DNA of 63,068 nucleotides from Selenomonas sp. (GCA_015265235.1 JABZYJ010000001.1:1-63068), one strand, 5' to 3'. Counted from the stretch's first letter, positions 7,461-16,701 are shown. A program made the numbers and translations. The notes: a model not told the origin generated them from the letters alone.

Positions 7461-7693
7461 TGGAGGATTCCTTTTCAGCACGTCCGTGGGATGAGGTGCG
7501 GCGGGAGCTGGATGCCAAAGGCGCATCCTACACGGTATCGGTATCGCGTGCATCACGTCCTTTTTTTCCCGTCGATGAGACGCAGTCCTATGTCATTCGT
7601 GTTCGTCAGAATGGGGCTGTGCATCAGGTCACGCTCACGGAACTTCCGCTGTGCAGTCCGACTGTCGCCGCCTACGAAGAACATTTCCGCTGA
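7460..7693 (+). CDS. Small protein of unknown function coupled to frr
   Basis: A 77-residue product whose ATG overlaps the frr stop codon (TGATG) and whose gene is closed eight bases later by a terminator. There is no signal peptide, membrane segment, cysteine pair or coiled coil. The composition suggests a small alpha/beta domain, with strands such as SYVIRVRQNG and HQVTLTELPL. It is not part of the textbook frr-uppS order and I do not recognise a family. The tight coupling, normal codon use and position directly before a terminator support a real gene. Confidence 0.75.
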   Translation: MEDSFSARPWDEVRRELDAKGASYTVSVSRASRPFFPVDETQSYVIRVRQNGAVHQVTLTELPLCSPTVAAYEEHFR

Positions 7694-7700
7694 ATGCGCG

Positions 7701-7734
7701 ACACCCCTTTCGGCATCCGCCGAAGGGGTGTTTT
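7701..7734 (+). terminator. Rho-independent terminator
   Basis: ACACCCCTT (7701-7709) pairs with AAGGGGTGT (7723-7731). An inner CGGC/GCCG helix is offset by a one-base bulge, and four T end the site. No convincing promoter was found between here and uppS at 7776, so read-through probably feeds the next operon. Confidence 0.85.
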
Positions 7735-7775
7735 GGTAGTGGTATTGTGTTGCAGATAGAAATGGAGCGAACGAC

Positions 7776-8570
7776 ATGTGGAGGAAGCTCTTTGGCTGTG
7801 CTGAGGAGAAAGTGACGTCTCCCGAAAACCAGCTTTCAACAAGCAGCACGGTATCGCAAGATATGTTGCCGCGTCATATTGCCATTGTGATGGATGGAAA
7901 TGGACGATGGGCAAAAGCAAAGGGAAACTCTCGTTCCGCAGGACATGAGGCGGGTGCGCGTACCTTGAAGCGTATCGTTCGTGCTGCTTCGCATATAGGG
8001 ATAGAGGTGCTGACCGTCTATGCCTTTTCAACAGAGAATTGGAAGCGGCCACATCGAGAAGTCGATTTTCTACTCAATCTCTTTGATTCTTTCCTGGAGA
8101 AGGAGATCACGGAGATGCATGAGCAAAATGTTCGCATGAGCTTCATCGGTCGACGGGATCGCTTTTCTGACCGTTTCCTTGCCCGTATGGAGGATGCAGA
8201 ACAGCGTACGGCGCATAACACCGGCGTGCATTTTAATCTGGCGGCGAATTATGGCAGCCAGGATGAGATCGTGCGTGCTGTTCGTAAGTTGGCCGTGCGT
8301 GTCGCAGAGGGGGAGATACGCCCTGAGGAAATCGACGAGGCACTCTTTTCCGATGCACTTGATACGGCAGGTGATCCGCCCGTGGATCTCTTTATCCGTA
8401 CAAGCGGCGATCTTCGTCTGAGCAACTTCCTCCTATGGCAGTCTGCCTATGCAGAGCTGTATTTTACGGAGACGCATTGGCCGGATTTCACACCGGAAGA
8501 ACTTAAGCGTGCCATTGAGGACTTTGCAGGGCGAAGCCGGCGCTTTGGCGGGCTTACTACAGAAGAATAA
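7776..8570 (+). CDS. uppS: Isoprenyl transferase (undecaprenyl diphosphate synthase)
   Basis: A cis-prenyltransferase that extends farnesyl diphosphate to the C55 lipid carrier of cell-wall synthesis. The active-site motif MDGNGRWAKAKG begins at residue 39 with the Mg-binding aspartate at 40. The C-terminal signature DLFIRTSGDLRLSNFLLWQ is also intact. It is 264 residues long. The first 30 residues before LPRHIAIVMDGN are a low-conservation extension. It heads an envelope lipid run with cdsA and rseP. Confidence 0.96.
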   Translation: MWRKLFGCAEEKVTSPENQLSTSSTVSQDMLPRHIAIVMDGNGRWAKAKGNSRSAGHEAGARTLKRIVRAASHIGIEVLTVYAFSTENWKRPHREVDFLLNLFDSFLEKEITEMHEQNVRMSFIGRRDRFSDRFLARMEDAEQRTAHNTGVHFNLAANYGSQDEIVRAVRKLAVRVAEGEIRPEEIDEALFSDALDTAGDPPVDLFIRTSGDLRLSNFLLWQSAYAELYFTETHWPDFTPEELKRAIEDFAGRSRRFGGLTTEE

Positions 8571-8585
8571 AGATGGAGGCTGTCT

Positions 8586-9407
8586 TTGATTACACGCATT
8601 ATCTCCGGCATTATCGGTATTGGTATTGCAGGATATGTTATACAGACGGGCGGAACAACGTTTACGGTTGCCGCAGCGGTGCTTGCAGCTCTCGCGTGGT
8701 TTGAGTATACACGTGCTTTCTCGCACCGTGGAGGCAGTCCTGCCTTATTTTCCGGTATTCTTGGCATCGGGGGAATGCTGTATGGTGCGTTCATCGGGCA
8801 GGAGAGTGTGATTTTGCTTTCCATGATCGCATCCTCGATTCTTGCCCTGATGACCTGCGTCCTCCTGCGCGGCGATGTGTCTGTTCACGATGCAACTGTT
8901 TCTGTGGCGGGGATCTGCTACATCGGCATGCCGTTTGCCCTGCTTATTCTCCTGCGGAGTATGACGGGGCCTGTCTATACGACACCGATTGAGACGTTTT
9001 CCTGCGGAGCAGCGATGGTCTGGGTGATGTTTATCGGGACATGGGCAAGTGATAGTTTTGCCTATTTTGCCGGACGTGCGTTTGGCTCACACAAGCTGGC
9101 ACCCGCCATTAGTCCGAATAAGACGATCGAGGGCTTCTTTGGCGGCCTGATCGGTACGATTGCTGTCGTCGTGGGGCTTGGCTGGCTGCTCGCAATGCCG
9201 CTGCCGCAGATGGCAGGATTGGGCGCTGCGATTGCCGTGCTCGGTACGCTTGGTGATCTTGTCGAGTCCATGATGAAGCGGCAGACGGGTATCAAGGATT
9301 CGGGTGCGATTATCCCGGGACACGGTGGTGTATGGGATCGCTTTGACAGTGTTCTCTTTACGGCACCGCTGGTCTATTACTATACGGTATACATTGTCCT
9401 GCGCTGA
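8586..9407 (+). CDS. cdsA: Phosphatidate cytidylyltransferase (CDP-diglyceride synthase)
   Basis: An integral membrane enzyme that makes CDP-diacylglycerol, the branch point for phospholipid head groups. The 273-residue protein is almost entirely hydrophobic, with some seven or more membrane segments. It ends in the family signature region GDLVESMMKRQTGIKDSG followed by IPGHGGVWDRFDS. The start is TTG 8586, chosen because GGAGG lies about seven bases upstream and uppS ends just before. In many bacteria dxr follows here; in this genome rseP comes next, 20 bases on. Confidence 0.94.
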   Translation: MITRIISGIIGIGIAGYVIQTGGTTFTVAAAVLAALAWFEYTRAFSHRGGSPALFSGILGIGGMLYGAFIGQESVILLSMIASSILALMTCVLLRGDVSVHDATVSVAGICYIGMPFALLILLRSMTGPVYTTPIETFSCGAAMVWVMFIGTWASDSFAYFAGRAFGSHKLAPAISPNKTIEGFFGGLIGTIAVVVGLGWLLAMPLPQMAGLGAAIAVLGTLGDLVESMMKRQTGIKDSGAIIPGHGGVWDRFDSVLFTAPLVYYYTVYIVLR

Positions 9408-9427
9408 GCGGGGCAAAAGGAGCTTGG

Positions 9428-10468
9428 ATGTTAGAGAAAATTGCTGCGACAGTCTTTGTCTTCGGACTGCTCGTCTTTGTGCACGAGTTGGGGCATTTTA
9501 TCACGGCAAAACTGACCGGGATGCGTGTGGATGAATTTGCCATCGGCTTTGGGCCGCGTCTGGTGCATTTTCGTTATGGAGAGACGGTCTATACGATCCG
9601 TCTGATTCCACTGGGGGGCTTCAATGATATTGCCGGCATGGCGGCAGATGACAACGATGCCGGTGATCGCGGCTATTGCCGCAAACCGATTCTCTCCCGC
9701 ATGATTGTGATTCTTGCTGGATCGGCGATGAATTTTATCCTGCCGATCATTCTTTTTTTCGGCATTTTTTTCTTTGCCGGGGTGCAGACGCCGAATTCTG
9801 CGCCTGTTCTTGGCAAGGTGCTTGCAGATAATCCTGCTGCACAGGCGGGGCTTATGGCGAACGACCGCATCATTGCGATTGATGGGAAGCCCATTGAGAC
9901 GTGGCAGGAGATGGTGGACGCCATTCGCACAAACCACGGAACGGTTCCGATGACGATGCAGGTGGAGCGCAATGATCAGGAGCTGACGGTCAGTGTGACC
10001 CCACATTATGATGCATCACAGCAGCGTGGATACATTGGCATTGTGAATGCCTATACCAGCACCTATCCTGGCTTCTTCCAGTCCATCTCGATGGCATTCG
10101 AGCGGACGGGGATGATTGTCGTGATGATGCTCGATGCGCTCTATCGGATCATTCTTGAGCTCTCTGGCTCGGAACTGGCGGGGCCGATCGGTGTGGCACA
10201 GATGGCGGGGGAAGTCGCGGAGATGGGCATTGTCCCGCTCCTCAATTTCGCTGCACTTCTCAGTCTCAATCTTGCGATCATCAATCTTCTTCCTGTACCG
10301 GCACTGGACGGAGGACACTTTCTAACGCTCTGTGTTGAGGCGGTGCGCGGTAAGCCGCTGAGTCCGAAGGTCATGCACTATATCCAAAATGCGGGTGTGG
10401 GGCTGATTATTCTGTTGATGCTGCTCGCGATGAAAAATGATGTCGTACGTATTTTTGCAGGAGGTTGA
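9428..10468 (+). CDS. rseP: RIP metalloprotease RseP (site-2 protease)
   Basis: A membrane zinc protease that cleaves within transmembrane segments, releasing anti-sigma factors or clearing signal peptides. The zinc motif HELGH is at residues 19-23 in the first membrane helix. A single PDZ domain spans about 110-190 (APVLGKVLADNPAAQAGL and on). The second zinc-ligand motif, NLLPVPALDGG, is near 280-290. The 346-residue, single-PDZ form is typical of Firmicutes. AGGAG precedes the ATG. Confidence 0.95.
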   Translation: MLEKIAATVFVFGLLVFVHELGHFITAKLTGMRVDEFAIGFGPRLVHFRYGETVYTIRLIPLGGFNDIAGMAADDNDAGDRGYCRKPILSRMIVILAGSAMNFILPIILFFGIFFFAGVQTPNSAPVLGKVLADNPAAQAGLMANDRIIAIDGKPIETWQEMVDAIRTNHGTVPMTMQVERNDQELTVSVTPHYDASQQRGYIGIVNAYTSTYPGFFQSISMAFERTGMIVVMMLDALYRIILELSGSELAGPIGVAQMAGEVAEMGIVPLLNFAALLSLNLAIINLLPVPALDGGHFLTLCVEAVRGKPLSPKVMHYIQNAGVGLIILLMLLAMKNDVVRIFAGG

Positions 10469-10476
10469 CCCGCGTC

Positions 10477-11556
10477 ATGTCAACATTTGAGCGCCGCCGC
10501 ACGCGGCAGATTCATATTGGGAATATCCCCATCGGGGGCGGTGCACCGATCTCCGTGCAGTCCATGTGCAACACGAAGACGACGGATACGGAGGCGACGG
10601 TAAGGCAAATCCGCGAGCTGGCGGCGGCAGGTTGTGATATCGTACGCCTCGCTGTGCCAGATATGGAGGCGGCAAAGAACCTCGGCAATATCATTCGCCA
10701 GGTGAAAACTCCGCTCGTCGCCGATATCCACTTTGACTACAAGCTCGCGCTTGAGGCGATGACACAGGGAATTGCGGCTCTGCGCATCAATCCCGGCAAT
10801 ATCGGTGGTACGGAGCGCGTGAAAAAGGTCGTCGCGGCGGCACGTGAGGGGGGAATCCCCATCCGTATCGGCGTGAATGCCGGCTCACTCGACCATAAAA
10901 TGCTCAAGAAGTATGGCGGTGTCACGACAGAAGCCTTGGTTGAATCCGCCATGGAACACGTGCGCATTCTGGAGGAGCTGGATTTTCATGACATGAAGAT
11001 TTCGCTCAAGGCGCATGATGTTCCGCTGACACTTGCGGCGTATCGTCTGATGAGTGAGCGTACGGATTACCCGCTGCATCTAGGCATCCCGGAGGCGGGC
11101 ACGGCGGGGACGGGGATCATCAAGTCTGCTGTCGGCGTCGGAGCTCTTCTCGCCGAGGGAATTGGTGACACGATACGCATCTCGCTGACGGGAGATCCTG
11201 TCGTTGAAGTCCGTACGGCAAATGAGATTCTGAAGGCGCTCGGGCTGAAGGAGTATGGGCCAACGCTCGTCGCTTGTCCTACGTGCGGGCGGACGAGCAT
11301 CGACCTTGCATCCATCGCGGAGAAGGTCGAGGAACGTTTGCGCGGCATGGAGGATCCCATCGAGGTGGCTGTGATGGGCTGTGTTGTCAATGGTCCCGGT
11401 GAGGCACGCGGTGCGGATGTCGGTATTGCCGGCGGGAATGGCGAGGGCCTGATCTTTCGCAAGGGAGAGGTCATTCGTAAGGTAAAGGAAGAAGAACTGC
11501 TGCCCGAACTCTTTCGGGAGATTGATGCGATATTGGAGGAACGGAAACAGTCATGA
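10477..11556 (+). CDS. ispG: 4-hydroxy-3-methylbut-2-enyl diphosphate synthase (flavodoxin/ferredoxin)
   Basis: IspG (GcpE) carries out the penultimate step of the MEP isoprenoid pathway with a [4Fe-4S] cluster. The N-terminal TIM barrel begins RRRTRQIHIGNIPIGGG. The cluster ligands lie in ACPTCGRTSIDL and MGCVVNGPGEA near the C-terminus. I choose ATG 10477 over the in-frame TTG 10465: the TTG directly abuts GGAGG with no spacing, whereas the ATG has a usable gap of about 12 bases. The product is 359 residues, normal for the short bacterial form. It overlaps proS by ATGA. Confidence 0.95.
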   Translation: MSTFERRRTRQIHIGNIPIGGGAPISVQSMCNTKTTDTEATVRQIRELAAAGCDIVRLAVPDMEAAKNLGNIIRQVKTPLVADIHFDYKLALEAMTQGIAALRINPGNIGGTERVKKVVAAAREGGIPIRIGVNAGSLDHKMLKKYGGVTTEALVESAMEHVRILEELDFHDMKISLKAHDVPLTLAAYRLMSERTDYPLHLGIPEAGTAGTGIIKSAVGVGALLAEGIGDTIRISLTGDPVVEVRTANEILKALGLKEYGPTLVACPTCGRTSIDLASIAEKVEERLRGMEDPIEVAVMGCVVNGPGEARGADVGIAGGNGEGLIFRKGEVIRKVKEEELLPELFREIDAILEERKQS

Positions 11557-13262
11557 GAGCAACGAATCTGTACGCGCCTACCCTTAGAAATACGCCTGCG
11601 GAGGCGGAGATTGCGAGCCATCAGCTCATGTACCGAGCGGGTCTCATTCGCAAGTCTGCCGGCGGGATGTACACCTATCTGCCGCTCGCATGGCGCACCA
11701 TCCGAAAGATTGAGCAGATCATCCGTGAGGAGATGGATGCCGCGGGCGGGCAGGAGATCATGATGCCAATCCTGCAGCCGTCCGAACTCTGGGAGGAGAG
11801 CGGCCGCTGGGGGGCATACGGCGCGGAGATGATCCGCGTGAAGGATCGTCATGGCCGCGAGTTCTGCATGGGGCCGACCCATGAGGAGATGATTACGGCA
11901 CTCGTGCGCGATGAGGTGCGCTCGTACAAGCAGCTCCCACTCATGCTCTATCAGATTCAGGACAAGTTCCGTGATGAGCGCCGCCCACGTTTTGGGGTGA
12001 TGCGCAGCCGTGAGTTCATCATGAAGGATCTCTATTCCTTTGACAAGGACATCGCGGGGATGAACGAGTCCTATCGCAAGATGTCCGTGGCCTACACGAA
12101 TATTTTCACGCGCTGCGGATTGAACTTCCGTGCGGTGGAGGCCGACAGCGGTGCGATCGGCGGCGGGCACTCCGAGGAGTTTACTGTTCTTGCTCCTGAG
12201 GGGGAGTCGCGTATTGCCTGCTGTGATGCGTGCAGCTATGCTGCGAGTGACGAGAAGGCGGCACTGCGTCCCATCGATGCCGCTGCGGAGGAAGCACTGC
12301 CGCTTGAGAAGGTGGCAACGCCCGATGCTCATACGATTGCCATGCTTGCTGAGTATCTCAGGATTCCTGTCGAGAAGACGATCAAGGCGGTTGCCTATCA
12401 GACCGAGGAGGATGTACTTATCCTCGCATTTCTGCGCGGCGACCACGAGGTCAATGAGGTGAAGCTTGCGAATGCCGTTGGTGCGCAGGAGCTTCGCATG
12501 GCGGATGATGCGGCCATCCGCGCAGCAGGCGGATGCCCGGGCTTTATGAGCCCCATTGGCATCAAAGAGGGCACGTGTATCGTGGTTGATGAGACGGCAA
12601 TGCGGATGCACAATGCGGTCTCTGGCGCAAATGAACAGGACTTTCACTATATCAACGTCAACCCGAAGCGTGACTTTGGGGAAGTGACTGTGACGGATAT
12701 TCGCCTTGTTGCGGAGGGCGATCTGTGCCCTGCCTGCGGCGCTGGACATCTTCACATTGGCCGCGGCATTGAGGCAGGACAGATCTTTGCGCTCGGCACG
12801 AAGTACAGTGAGGCGATGGGGGCGACTTTCCTCGATGAGGCGGGGAAGACGCAGCCCCTGCAGATGGGCTGTTATGGCATCGGTGTCGGGCGCACGATGG
12901 CGGCGGCAATCGAGCAGAATCACGATGAGCATGGCATCATTTGGCCGCGTGCAATAGCGCCGTATGAGGTCGTCGTCGTGGCGGTAAACGCTAAGGCGGA
13001 GGAGCAGCTCACATACGCCGAGGAGATTTACGAGGAGCTGCGTGCTGCAGGTGTCGATGTACTGCTCGACGACCGTCGTGAGCGTGCGGGCGTGAAGTTC
13101 AACGATTGTGACCTCATCGGTTATCCTGTGCGTATTGCGATCGGACCAAAGACCATAGAAAATGGAACGATTGAGGTGAAGATCCGCAAATCCGGTGAAC
13201 TCGTGAACTTTGCACGGGATACCTATCTGAAGGGTGTGCAGGATATGCTGGCAGCACTTTAA
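11553..13262 (+). CDS. proS: Proline--tRNA ligase (bacterial type)
   Basis: A class II aminoacyl-tRNA synthetase. Motif 2 (FRDERRPRFGVMRSREFIMKD without its last residue) and motif 3 (GCYGIGVGRTMAA) are clear. Between them lies the insertion editing domain of bacterial ProRS (about residues 230-390, including EYLRIPVEKTIKAVAYQTEE). This domain removes alanine from tRNA-Pro. The C-terminal anticodon-binding domain completes 569 residues. The ATG overlaps the ispG stop. Confidence 0.97.
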   Translation: MRATNLYAPTLRNTPAEAEIASHQLMYRAGLIRKSAGGMYTYLPLAWRTIRKIEQIIREEMDAAGGQEIMMPILQPSELWEESGRWGAYGAEMIRVKDRHGREFCMGPTHEEMITALVRDEVRSYKQLPLMLYQIQDKFRDERRPRFGVMRSREFIMKDLYSFDKDIAGMNESYRKMSVAYTNIFTRCGLNFRAVEADSGAIGGGHSEEFTVLAPEGESRIACCDACSYAASDEKAALRPIDAAAEEALPLEKVATPDAHTIAMLAEYLRIPVEKTIKAVAYQTEEDVLILAFLRGDHEVNEVKLANAVGAQELRMADDAAIRAAGGCPGFMSPIGIKEGTCIVVDETAMRMHNAVSGANEQDFHYINVNPKRDFGEVTVTDIRLVAEGDLCPACGAGHLHIGRGIEAGQIFALGTKYSEAMGATFLDEAGKTQPLQMGCYGIGVGRTMAAAIEQNHDEHGIIWPRAIAPYEVVVVAVNAKAEEQLTYAEEIYEELRAAGVDVLLDDRRERAGVKFNDCDLIGYPVRIAIGPKTIENGTIEVKIRKSGELVNFARDTYLKGVQDMLAAL

Positions 13263-13289
13263 TGTCGCTTCAAGGAAAGGGAGGGAACT

Positions 13290-14681
13290 GTGGCAAAGGC
13301 ATATCCAGGAGTAATTCTTCGCGTGCCGGAGGGGAGCCTTGCCGATGAGCTGGGGCTTGTGGCGGGGGATAAGATCCTTGCGATCAACGATATGCTGCTG
13401 CGCGATATTATTGACGTCAGTTTTGCGATGGCGGACGAGGAGATTGAGCTTCTCGTTGAACATACCGATGGGACGCAGGAGTGCATTGCATTTGACAAGG
13501 ACTATGACGAGGAACTCGGCGTAGAGTTTGAGAGCGCCGTATTCGATGGGATTCGTGCATGTGCGAATCACTGCTATTTCTGCTTTGTCGATATGATTGC
13601 CCCGCACATGCGTCACAGTCTTTCCGTAAAGGACGACGATTACCGCCTGTCCTTTCTCTATGGGAATTTTGTGACACTGACCAACATGGGGGAGGCAGAT
13701 TACGCGCGTATTGCACGGCTGCATCTCTCCCCTCTCTATGTATCGGTGCAGTGTACGAATCCCGTCCTGCGTGCAGAGATGCTGCGCTGTTCGTGGGCGG
13801 GGGATATTCTCGGACAGCTTGCGCGGCTCGAAGCGGCGGGCGTGGAGTATCATACGCAGGTGGTGCTCTGTGCAGGGTTGAACGATGGAGAGGAGCTGGA
13901 GCGGACGATTCGCGACATTACGGCGCGGCGTCCTCATGCTCTCTCACTCGCCATCGTGCCCGTTGGGCTGACAAAACATCGAACGGATCCGTTCCCGCTC
14001 GTTCAGTTTGATCGGGACGGTGCGGCGCGCGTGATCGACCAGGTTGAGCCGTGGCAGGAAAAAATGCGCGCGGAAGAAGGGCGTACCTTCATTTACCTAG
14101 CCGATGAATTTTATTTTCTGGCAGGACGCGAGGTTCCGCCTGCCACGATGTACGATGGTTTTCCGCAGCTCGACAATGGGATTGGGCTGACGCGCAGCTT
14201 CATCGGGGAGTGGGATGCGGCAAAGGAGTGCGGAGCTGCATGTGGAGATCGCCTCGCTGTCGTGAGCGGAACGGCGGTTGCTCCCGTTCTTGCAGAAAAG
14301 GCGCGGGAGCTTGATCCTCTGGAGCAGAATATTTTCGTCTTGCCCGTTGAAAATCGTCATTTCGGTGCGATGGTCAATGTGTCGGGCCTCCTCATCGGTG
14401 CAGATATTGCAGCGACCCTGCGGGAGATGCCCCAGACGGTTGACGGTGTACTCATTCCCGCATCGGCATTGCGTGAGGGCGAGGATATTTTTCTGGATGA
14501 TATGACCCTTGATGCCCTGCGGGCGGAATTTCCTGCCCTTCGCATCGAGCCGGTGGCGACGGGGGCGGACTACTATGCGGCACTTTCGGACTGGGGACAT
14601 TATCATCGCACGCGTGCGAGCGGTGGTTATACGTGGCAGAGCAATGCGGGCTATACAAAGCCTGTGGCAGGAAATCGCTGA
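13290..14681 (+). CDS. DUF512 radical SAM/PDZ-type protein
   Basis: This 463-residue protein combines an N-terminal PDZ-like region (about 5-60), a radical-SAM-like segment and a C-terminal DUF512 domain. The cysteine motif CANHCYFCF (C-x3-C-x2-C) resembles the [4Fe-4S] site of radical SAM enzymes. It is followed by the conserved KDDDYRLSFLYGNF block. The family is widespread in Firmicutes, commonly next to der as here, but its reaction is not known to me. The GTG start follows AGGGAGG. It lies 27 bases after proS and 26 bases before der. Confidence 0.88.
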   Translation: MAKAYPGVILRVPEGSLADELGLVAGDKILAINDMLLRDIIDVSFAMADEEIELLVEHTDGTQECIAFDKDYDEELGVEFESAVFDGIRACANHCYFCFVDMIAPHMRHSLSVKDDDYRLSFLYGNFVTLTNMGEADYARIARLHLSPLYVSVQCTNPVLRAEMLRCSWAGDILGQLARLEAAGVEYHTQVVLCAGLNDGEELERTIRDITARRPHALSLAIVPVGLTKHRTDPFPLVQFDRDGAARVIDQVEPWQEKMRAEEGRTFIYLADEFYFLAGREVPPATMYDGFPQLDNGIGLTRSFIGEWDAAKECGAACGDRLAVVSGTAVAPVLAEKARELDPLEQNIFVLPVENRHFGAMVNVSGLLIGADIAATLREMPQTVDGVLIPASALREGEDIFLDDMTLDALRAEFPALRIEPVATGADYYAALSDWGHYHRTRASGGYTWQSNAGYTKPVAGNR

Positions 14682-14707
14682 GGATGCAGGGAGAGGAGTG
14701 AAGGATC

Positions 14708-16036
14708 ATGAGCAAACCCATTGTGGCAGTGGTCGGACGCCCCAATGTCGGGAAGTCAACGCTGTTCAATCAGATCGGCAAGAAGCGTGTCTCCATTGTC
14801 GACGATATGCCGGGCGTGACGCGTGACCGCATCTATCTGGATGCGGAGTGGCTGAACCATGAGTTTACGATCATTGACACCGGCGGCATCGAGTTCGATG
14901 AGAGTGACCATATATTGCGTTCGATGCGTTCTCAGGCAGAGCTGGCAATGGAGGAGGCAGATGTCATCCTCTTTCTCGTCGATGGGCGGGCAGGACTGAC
15001 AACTTCGGATGAGGAGGTCGCGCGGCTTCTGCGGCGGACGAAAAAACCTGTGATTCTGGCGGTCAACAAGATCGATAGCTTTGAGCGTGAAGCACTGATT
15101 TACGATTTCTATTCGCTTGGGCTCGGTGACCCGATTCCCATCTCTGCCTCCAATGCGATGAATCTCGGCGATCTGCTGGATGCCGTTGTCGCAGCGTTCC
15201 CAGCAGAGCCGGCGGAGGCACAGGAGACGGATGAGATCGCTATTGCCGTCGTTGGCCGTCCCAATGTCGGCAAATCCTCGCTCGTGAATCGTCTGCTCGG
15301 TGAGGAGCGGGTCATCGTCAGTGATGTGCCGGGGACGACCCGCGATGCGATTGACACACATTTTACCAAAGACGGAGCAAAGTATCTCCTCATTGATACG
15401 GCAGGGATGCGGCGCAAGGGCAAGATCACACTGCCTGTGGAGCGGTACAGCGTGATGCGCTCCCTGCGTGCGATCGACCGCGCGGGGGTCGTCCTCATGG
15501 TCATCAACGCCGCCGAGGGGATTCTGGAACAGGATACGAAGATCGCGGGCTATGTGCACGAGTCGGGCAAGGGCGTCATCATCGTCGTGAATAAATGGGA
15601 TATTTTCCCGGAGAAGAACGACAAGTCGACGCTGCGCTTTACGGATGATCTGCGCGAAAAGCTCGGCTTTCTCCAGTATGCCCCTGTCCTCTATACATCG
15701 GCACTGACAGGACAGCGCGTGGAGCGTGTGACGGAGCTCGTGAAATATGTGGCGGAGCAGCAGTCGATGCGCATCAAGACGAGTGTGCTCAATGAGCTGA
15801 TCCGCGATGCGGTATCGGTCAATCCGCCGCCGACGAAGAAGGGGAAGCAGCTCAAGATTCTGTTTGTCACGCAGGTGAGCATTGTTCCGCCGACGTTCAT
15901 TATTTTCGTCAATGACCCCGAACTCATGCACTTCTCCTATCTGCGCTTTATCGAAAATCGTCTGCGCGAGAGCTTCGGCTTCGAGGGAACACCAATCCGC
16001 CTCGTGGTGCGCGCGCGCAAGGAGGAAGAACAATGA
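14708..16036 (+). CDS. der: Ribosome biogenesis GTPase Der (EngA)
   Basis: Der has two tandem G domains and a KH-like C-terminal domain, and acts in 50S maturation. The first G1 is GRPNVGKST (about 9-17) and the second GRPNVGKSS (about 180-188). The corresponding NKID and NKWD motifs are present, as is VPGTTRDAID in the second domain. At 442 residues it is full length. AGGAG precedes ATG. Its stop overlaps the plsY start. Confidence 0.97.
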   Translation: MSKPIVAVVGRPNVGKSTLFNQIGKKRVSIVDDMPGVTRDRIYLDAEWLNHEFTIIDTGGIEFDESDHILRSMRSQAELAMEEADVILFLVDGRAGLTTSDEEVARLLRRTKKPVILAVNKIDSFEREALIYDFYSLGLGDPIPISASNAMNLGDLLDAVVAAFPAEPAEAQETDEIAIAVVGRPNVGKSSLVNRLLGEERVIVSDVPGTTRDAIDTHFTKDGAKYLLIDTAGMRRKGKITLPVERYSVMRSLRAIDRAGVVLMVINAAEGILEQDTKIAGYVHESGKGVIIVVNKWDIFPEKNDKSTLRFTDDLREKLGFLQYAPVLYTSALTGQRVERVTELVKYVAEQQSMRIKTSVLNELIRDAVSVNPPPTKKGKQLKILFVTQVSIVPPTFIIFVNDPELMHFSYLRFIENRLRESFGFEGTPIRLVVRARKEEEQ

Positions 16037-16611
16037 TGTATCTCGCCGCAGCCATCGCCGCCTATCTCATTGGATCGATTCCGAGTGGGCTGATTCTTGG
16101 AAAACTGATCTGGCATAAGGATCTGCGCGACTATGGCAGCCACAATATCGGTGCGACGAATGCGTGGCGCACGCTCGGAAAGGGCGCGGGTATTGCCGTA
16201 TTTGTTGCGGACAGTCTGAAAGGGCAGGCGGGTGTTATGCTTGGACTGCTCCTTATCGGTACGCCCCTCGCTGCCGTCATCGGAGGTTTGTGTGCCATTC
16301 TCGGACATAGCTTTTCGCTCTTTCTCCGCTTTCACGGCGGCAAAGGCGTTGCGACTTCGCTTGGCGTTCTGACGATGCTGATGGGGCAGGTGACGTTTAT
16401 CATTTTTGTCATCTGGCTGACGATCGTCTATGTGTCACGCTATGTTTCCCTCGGCTCTGTTGTCGCAGCATTTCTTGCGCCGTTCCTTGCGGCACTTTAC
16501 GGTTATCCGACAGAGTATGTTCTCTTTACGGCCGTGGCGGCGATCCTCGTCATTCTCCGTCACCGTGAGAACATCGGACGGCTGATGCACGGGACAGAAA
16601 ATAAAATCTGA
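16033..16611 (+). CDS. plsY: Acyl-phosphate glycerol-3-phosphate acyltransferase PlsY
   Basis: A small membrane enzyme that transfers an acyl group from acyl-phosphate to glycerol-3-phosphate, the first step of phospholipid synthesis. The three family motifs are visible: YLIGSIPSGLILGK, GSHNIGATNAWRTLG and the glycine-rich FHGGKGVATSLGV. It has 192 residues with about five membrane helices. The start is ATG 16033 or the adjacent ATG 16036; both overlap the der stop. Confidence 0.95.
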   Translation: MMYLAAAIAAYLIGSIPSGLILGKLIWHKDLRDYGSHNIGATNAWRTLGKGAGIAVFVADSLKGQAGVMLGLLLIGTPLAAVIGGLCAILGHSFSLFLRFHGGKGVATSLGVLTMLMGQVTFIIFVIWLTIVYVSRYVSLGSVVAAFLAPFLAALYGYPTEYVLFTAVAAILVILRHRENIGRLMHGTENKI

Positions 16612-16619
16612 CGCACGGT

Positions 16620-16647
16620 TTGTGATACTGGGCGTGTATGGTATGAT
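16620..16647 (+). promoter_or_regulatory. Probable hom-thrB promoter
   Basis: TTGTGA (16620-16625) and TATGAT (16642-16647) are 16 bases apart, about 55 bases upstream of hom. No terminator is evident after plsY, so the operon may also receive read-through. Confidence 0.5.
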
Positions 16648-16701
16648 ATACTTGGACTGAAATAGTGCATCGGCAGCAGTGGTCAGGGAGGATGGGATTC
16701 T

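Noticed and set aside
11067..13937. Open reading frame of 956 codons on the minus strand across ispG, proS and the DUF512 gene
   Set aside because: It is antisense to three well-identified genes, has no ribosome binding site or recognisable domain, and its composition (rich in His, Arg, Cys, Leu) is typical of the reverse frame of GC-rich coding DNA.
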